From the NCBI GenBank assembly GCA_943788895.1, contig CALSRZ010000005.1:372001-436000 (forward strand): a DNA stretch of 64,000 nucleotides, given 5' to 3'. Positions 60,044-64,000 of the stretch are shown here, piece by piece (position 1 is the first letter of the stretch; each line of letters opens with the position of its first letter). Origin of the DNA: an uncultured Pseudomonadales bacterium. GTDB lineage: Bacteria > Pseudomonadota > Gammaproteobacteria > Pseudomonadales > Porticoccaceae. A model generated the notes under the pieces. That model searched no databases and had not been told where the DNA came from. It was given only the letters and a program-made list of their open reading frames with translations. A program made the translations under genes and the position numbers.

Positions 60044-60757
60044 ATGAGTCAGGCTATCTATTCGCTGCCGCGCTATGCACAGATAAAAACCTATATAAGA
60101 AACCAGATTGAATCTGGTCAGTGGAAGGTCGGTGAGCGCATTCCCTCTGAAAACCAGCTCTCTGTGGATTTTGTGGTAAGTCGTATGACTGCCCGCCGTG
60201 CGGTACAGGAGTTGGCGGATGAAAACCTGCTGCAGCGCGCGCCGGGATTGGGCACCTTTGTCGCCGAGCCGCAGATAGCCACGCCGGTTTTGGAAATCAC
60301 TGATTTTACCCAGCAGTTCAGCCACAGCAATCCCGAGTACAGCAACCGTATTCTGGTTCTAGAAGAGAGCACTGCGGAGAAAAACATAGCTGCAGTACTG
60401 GGCCTCAATCAGGGTGATCAGCTATTTCACTCAGTTGTTGTCCATTACCGTGACTCTGCCGCGGTTCAATGGGAAGAGTGCTATGTAAACCCGCAGATAG
60501 CAGCGGCCTACCTGAAGCAAAACTATTCCAAAGTTACACCTCAGGCCTATCTGAACTGGGTAGCGCCGGCGACCAGAGTTGAGCATCAGGTGCAGGCAGT
60601 GATGCCCAATGCTGAAATTACTGGCGCTCTGGGTCTGCAGACCATTAGCAGCTGCTTAAAAGTAAGTCGTCGCAGTTGGAGCGGAGATAAGGTTGTCAGT
60701 ATCAGCAAGCTTATCCACCCGGGTAGCTATTCCCTTGGTGCGGAACTAATTATTTAA
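60044..60757 (+). CDS. hutC: HutC-type GntR-family repressor
   Basis: A 237-aa GntR/HutC regulator. The winged helix is LPRYAQIKTYIRNQIESGQ ... RIPSENQLSVDFVVSRMTAR with the recognition helix, and the UTRA effector domain follows. UTRA blocks VQWEECYVNPQIAAAYLKQN and APATRVEHQVQAVMPN match histidine-utilisation repressors closely, which normally sense urocanate. No hut gene is in the window. Operator-like palindromes are at 59852, 59969 and 59987. The gene precedes a NYN-domain gene by 39 nt. Confidence 0.85.
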   Translation: MSQAIYSLPRYAQIKTYIRNQIESGQWKVGERIPSENQLSVDFVVSRMTARRAVQELADENLLQRAPGLGTFVAEPQIATPVLEITDFTQQFSHSNPEYSNRILVLEESTAEKNIAAVLGLNQGDQLFHSVVVHYRDSAAVQWEECYVNPQIAAAYLKQNYSKVTPQAYLNWVAPATRVEHQVQAVMPNAEITGALGLQTISSCLKVSRRSWSGDKVVSISKLIHPGSYSLGAELII

Positions 60758-60796
60758 CAAGCGCGAGTAGTAGTCAGTTTATAAAAGGGTAGTCCA

Positions 60797-61285
60797 GTGA
60801 AAAAAATTGCTGTTTTTGTTGATGTACAAAATATCTATTACACCGTTAGAGAGCAGTTTTCCTGTCACTTTAATTATCGTGAGCTGTGGCGAAGGCTCGG
60901 GGAGCAGGGCGAGATTGTTGTCGCCAATGCCTATGCTATTGAGCGCAATGATCCGGGGCAAAAAGGCTTTCAGCAGGTATTGCGAGAGATTGGTTTTGAT
61001 GTGAAATTAAAACCCTATATCCAACGCAGCGATGGCTCGGCCAAGGGCGACTGGGATGTGGGTTTGGCGATTGATGTGATGGACTGTGCTGCCAACCCCG
61101 ATCAGCCGGTGGACATTATTGTGCTGTTATCAGGGGATGGAGATTTTGATCTGTTGCTGGAGCGGGTCAAAAATAACTATGGCGTAGATACGAGGGTGTT
61201 TGGTGTTGCGGCACTAACGGCGACATCGTTAATTAATGCCGCCGCTGTATTTGAGCCTATTGAGGGATCATTGCTTCTTAAGTAG
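60797..61285 (+). CDS. NYN-domain (LabA/DUF88) protein
   Basis: A 162-aa PIN-like/NYN nuclease-fold protein. Acidic motifs are VFVDVQNIYYT, GDWDVGLAIDVMDCA and LLSGDGDFDLLLERVKNNYG, the classical Asp cluster for Mg2+. It sits 39 nt after hutC and converges with the Gly-rich protein gene (5 nt). RNA cleavage is a family-level guess. The start at 60797 has RBS AAAAGGGTAG. Confidence 0.85.
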   Translation: MKKIAVFVDVQNIYYTVREQFSCHFNYRELWRRLGEQGEIVVANAYAIERNDPGQKGFQQVLREIGFDVKLKPYIQRSDGSAKGDWDVGLAIDVMDCAANPDQPVDIIVLLSGDGDFDLLLERVKNNYGVDTRVFGVAALTATSLINAAAVFEPIEGSLLLK

Positions 61286-61290
61286 CTGGC

Positions 61291-61692
61291 TTAAGTAATT
61301 ATTCCGCCACCAGGCATTCCGTTACCAGACATTCCACCACCCATGCCACCATTGCCGCCACCCTGGCCGGGTACAACAATCTGTGAAGCCTGCTCGCGGC
61401 GCATTTTTTCCAGTTCTCTACCGGCCTCTTCGACGGCAATCTGTGCCTTGCCGGCAAAATCACTGGCCGCTTCACCAATGGTATTGCCATCGAGTTGAAA
61501 GTTAAGTGGCAGCGCGCCCATAGGTGTCATCACCTGAGCTGCGCCAAAAAAGGTCGTTTCACGATCTGGATCATCGCTGCCATCGGCTTTAATGGGAACC
61601 AGTTTGCGAATGGTGCCCAATTTTTGATCGGTAAAGTTTTCTTCACGAAACAGACCATTGGGATCCATTTCTGTCTCTTTTTCATTAGTCAT
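61291..61692 (-). CDS. Unknown protein with glycine/methionine-rich tail
   Basis: A 133-aa cytosolic protein that I do not recognise. Residues 1-100 look folded (LGTIRKLVPIKADGSDDP, TTFFGAAQVMTPMGALPLNF) with a helical part (GKAQIAVEEAGRELEKMRRE). It ends in a low-complexity tail GGGNGGMGGGMSGNGMPGGG. The phrase LPLNFQLDG is beta-like. It converges with the NYN gene and follows arsJ in order; a real gene is supported by normal codon pattern and start. Role unknown. Confidence 0.6.
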   Translation of the reverse strand: MTNEKETEMDPNGLFREENFTDQKLGTIRKLVPIKADGSDDPDRETTFFGAAQVMTPMGALPLNFQLDGNTIGEAASDFAGKAQIAVEEAGRELEKMRREQASQIVVPGQGGGNGGMGGGMSGNGMPGGGIIT

Positions 61693-61777
61693 AGGATTTC
61701 TTTCTTGTATTAAAGGATGGATTTCAAAGGATGCACACTAGCAGACAAAGGGGTGCCAGTAAAAGGTTATAGGGGCT

Positions 61778-62956
61778 CTAGCGGGGTAGTTTTCGAGAGA
61801 TAACCACTGCTGCAATAAGCATTATTGAAGAGCCTGCTAGGCAAGCTGCCAGGCCGTAATATTGATAGATCAATCCGGATAGCAATGAACTTACCAATCG
61901 ACCTGCGGCATTGGCCATATAGTAAAAACCCACATCCAATGAAGCGCCATCTTCACGGGCATAGGAGACAATCAGGTAGGAGTGAACTGAGGAATTAATC
62001 GCAAACAGGGCGCCAAAGATCAGCAGCCCGGCAACAATCAGCAGCTCAGCATTCCATCCCAGATAGAGGCCTGCGGCTATTAATGCCGGAAGCATGCAGA
62101 TAGCCGCTACCCATTCAAAAGCTGTTTTCCCTGATGCCGCAGTGATTTTCGGTGCCAGAGTTTGCACAATGCCATAACCGATAATCCATGCCGCTAGCAG
62201 GCTGCCGACCTGCATATAACTCCAGTTCAATTCAGTCTGCAAAAATAGTGGCAGAGCCACGACAAACCAGATATCCCTCGAGCCAAAAAGAAAGAAGCGC
62301 GCGGCACTAAGGCGATTGATCGCGGCACTTTTGGAAAATAACTGGGTAAATTTACTCCGCTGTTTGGCGATTCCTGTGGTGCGATCTAACAGCGGTAGAC
62401 TAAACAGCAGCACCATTGCCAGCAGCGCAGCCATTGTGCCGACAGCAGCCTGAAAGCCGATAGTGGCGAGCAGCCAACCACCGAGGAAAAAGCCAATGCC
62501 CTTAAGGGCATTTTTTGAGCCGGTAAGCAGGGCAATCCAGCGGTAGAGAAGGTTTTGTTCATCGTCGGGAACCAGGGATTTAATACTGGTCTTGGCGCTC
62601 ATTTTATTCAGGTCTTTGGCAATACCTGAGAGCGCCTGAGCGACCATCACATAGGCGACAGTTAACATCGAACTGTCGACCAGCAGCATACAGAGGGCGA
62701 TAATCTGCAGCGCTAGACCCAGCTGCATAGTGATAGTTAAGCCTATGGCTGTGGCCAGCCAGCCACCGAGCAGATTGGTGACAACGCCAAAAAATTCATA
62801 GAGTAAAAATAGACCGGCAATCTCCAGAGGGCTAAAGCCAAGCCCGTGGAAAAACAGCACCACCAGCAGTCGCAGCGCGCCATCGGTGAGTGTAAAGGCC
62901 CAATAATTTAGAGTGACAATAACGTATTGGGTGGTTGCAGATTTAAGCTCAAGCAT
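61778..62956 (-). CDS. arsJ: Organoarsenical efflux MFS transporter ArsJ
   Basis: A 392-aa major facilitator protein with about 12 TM helices. N-terminal YVIVTLNYWAFTLTDGALRL and the loops LSGIAKDLNKMSAKTSIK and LLTGSKNALKGIGFFLGG agree with ArsJ, which exports 1-arseno-3-phosphoglycerate. The adjacent GAPDH gene (17 nt upstream) makes the same substrate from arsenate, so the two form the known arsenate detoxification pair. No ArsR or arsenite pump gene is visible on this side of the window. No frame break. Confidence 0.9.
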   Translation of the reverse strand: MLELKSATTQYVIVTLNYWAFTLTDGALRLLVVLFFHGLGFSPLEIAGLFLLYEFFGVVTNLLGGWLATAIGLTITMQLGLALQIIALCMLLVDSSMLTVAYVMVAQALSGIAKDLNKMSAKTSIKSLVPDDEQNLLYRWIALLTGSKNALKGIGFFLGGWLLATIGFQAAVGTMAALLAMVLLFSLPLLDRTTGIAKQRSKFTQLFSKSAAINRLSAARFFLFGSRDIWFVVALPLFLQTELNWSYMQVGSLLAAWIIGYGIVQTLAPKITAASGKTAFEWVAAICMLPALIAAGLYLGWNAELLIVAGLLIFGALFAINSSVHSYLIVSYAREDGASLDVGFYYMANAAGRLVSSLLSGLIYQYYGLAACLAGSSIMLIAAVVISRKLPR

Positions 62957-62973
62957 TTAGCCGGCAGCCTGTT

Positions 62974-63981
62974 TTAGTCTTTTATAGAAGCGGCAACCTT
63001 GGCGGCCAGTTCCATCATGCGATTGACGTAGCCGACTTCATTGTCATACCAGATAAGCACTTTTACCTGAGAGTCGTTGATCACCATAGTCGAGAGGCCA
63101 TCGACAATGCCCGAGCGTTTGTCGTTGGTGTAATCCACTGATACCAGCGGCACTTCATCAAAGCCCAGAATGCCTTTTAGGCGTCCCTCTGCGGCGGTCT
63201 TTAAAGCGCCGTTTACTTCTTCAACGCTGACATTCTTTTCCAGTTCAAAAACACAGTCGGTCAAGGATGCATTGGCCAGAGGCACGCGAACCGCCAAGCC
63301 ATTTAAGCGGCCTTTTAACTCGGGAAAGATTTCTGTAATTGCCGTTGCGGAGCCTGTACTGGTGGGAATAAGCGACATGCTGCTAGCGCGTGATCGGCGT
63401 AAGTCATTGTGGTATTCGTCGAGAATACTCTGGGTGTTGGTAATGTCATGGATAGTCGTTATAGCGCCATGCTTGATACCAAAAGTTTTATGCAGCACAT
63501 CAATGACCGGTGCCAGGCAATTGGTGGTGCATGAGGCGGCGGTGACTATGGCTTGATCTTGATATTCATGATCGTTAACGCCCATCACAATATTTAGGGT
63601 GCCATCTTTTACCGGTGCCGAGACAACGACTTTTTTAACGCCCTGGTCAAAATAGGGTGCAAGGAGTTCCTGGGATTTAAACTGTCCGGTGCACTCGATA
63701 ACCATATCCACGCCGGACCAATCGGTGTCCTGGATATTTTTGTTCTGGCTGTAACTGATGCTGCGACTGCCTATCTGGATAGTCGAGCCATCGTCAGCCG
63801 CGCTGATCTCTTCGTCCCAGGTGCCGTGTACCGAGTCGTACTTTAGTAGGTGCGCTGCGCTGGCTGCGTCGCCAGCGACCTCATTGACCTGGACAATTTC
63901 AAAGTTGTCCCAGTGCCATGCGGCACGTGTGGAGAGTCTGCCCATGCGGCCAAAGCCGTTAATTCCGATTTTGATTGTCAT
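62974..63981 (-). CDS. gap: Glyceraldehyde-3-phosphate dehydrogenase, ArsJ-associated
   Basis: A 335-aa NAD(P)-dependent GAPDH. Motifs: Rossmann [35 protein letters not shown], the catalytic Cys in [12 protein letters not shown] and the His in [13 protein letters not shown]. The GRLxxRAAW and [15 protein letters not shown] region distinguishes the ArsJ-linked subtype from the glycolytic enzyme. It can use arsenate in place of phosphate, yielding 1-arseno-3-phosphoglycerate for ArsJ export. Complete; the start at 63981 lies 19 nt from the window edge, so the upstream regulator is not seen. Confidence 0.9.
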   Translation of the reverse strand: MTIKIGINGFGRMGRLSTRAAWHWDNFEIVQVNEVAGDAASAAHLLKYDSVHGTWDEEISAADDGSTIQIGSRSISYSQNKNIQDTDWSGVDMVIECTGQFKSQELLAPYFDQGVKKVVVSAPVKDGTLNIVMGVNDHEYQDQAIVTAASCTTNCLAPVIDVLHKTFGIKHGAITTIHDITNTQSILDEYHNDLRRSRASSMSLIPTSTGSATAITEIFPELKGRLNGLAVRVPLANASLTDCVFELEKNVSVEEVNGALKTAAEGRLKGILGFDEVPLVSVDYTNDKRSGIVDGLSTMVINDSQVKVLIWYDNEVGYVNRMMELAAKVAASIKD

Positions 63982-64000
63982 AGCAATATTTAATCTCTGT

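Overview
The window is chromosomal DNA from a gammaproteobacterium, most likely a marine member of the Cellvibrionales/Pseudomonadales side (SAR92/Porticoccaceae-like). That placement is an inference from gene content and order, not from a marker-gene comparison. The runs nudF-yqiB-cpdA-yqiA-parE-parC, gpmI-envC-ctpA, typA-(thiI)-glnA-ntrB-ntrC and secB-grxC-rhodanese are typical of this part of the class and resemble Pseudomonas neighbourhoods. Base composition is moderate, and almost everything is housekeeping with small accessory pockets.

Layout. 1-4.3 kb, minus strand: ilvD (cut by the window edge), argA and argE (branched-chain amino acid and arginine synthesis). 4.4-10.1 kb, plus: a lone GspE/PilB-type ATPase, glnE and ilvE. 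10.2-14.2 kb: a small surface-polysaccharide cassette (GT8-like transferase, KpsS-like protein, sulfotransferase) leading into waaA. 14.2-22.6 kb: tolC, then the divergent nudF-to-parC run. 22.6-23.1 kb: a gene-free block with a long inverted repeat and two REP-like units. 23.1-33.1 kb: mscS, a GlsB-type protein, ctpA-envC-gpmI, uup and an RND/MMPL-type exporter. 33.1-38.5 kb: a LuxR-type solo regulator facing an XRE regulator, PPi-dependent phosphofructokinase and a subtilisin-like lipoprotein with a beta-rich C-terminus. 38.7-42.3 kb: mpl, dtd, pip and tag. 42.3-51.5 kb, minus: a CotH-type lipoprotein, a GGNEF protein, typA, a GGDEF/degenerate-EAL protein and a ThiI-tail-like rhodanese. 51.5-56.7 kb: glnA, a DUF4124 protein, ntrB and ntrC with clear NtrC and sigma-54 sites. 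56.7-59 kb, minus: secB, grxC, a rhodanese-fold protein and an RNase AM-type PHP protein. 59-64 kb: SprT, GIY-YIG, a HutC-type repressor with palindromic operators, a NYN-domain protein, an unknown Gly-rich protein, and an ArsJ-GAPDH arsenate detoxification pair.

How the genes connect. Nitrogen control is the strongest theme. glnE (adenylyltransferase), glnA (with its Tyr397 target site), ntrB and ntrC are all here, and both glnA and ntrBC carry sigma-54 promoters with upstream NtrC palindromes. A second theme is the envelope: waaA, tolC, mpl, envC, ctpA, and a possible sulfated glycan cassette. A third is c-di-GMP signalling by two proteins with non-canonical catalytic motifs.

Sequence quality matters. 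At least 35 single-base frame breaks can be placed, nearly all inside short homopolymers, most being one extra base. They cluster in parE (about ten) and the CotH gene (about seven). Many hit essential genes and restore perfect homology once corrected, so I treat them as sequence errors and annotate across them.
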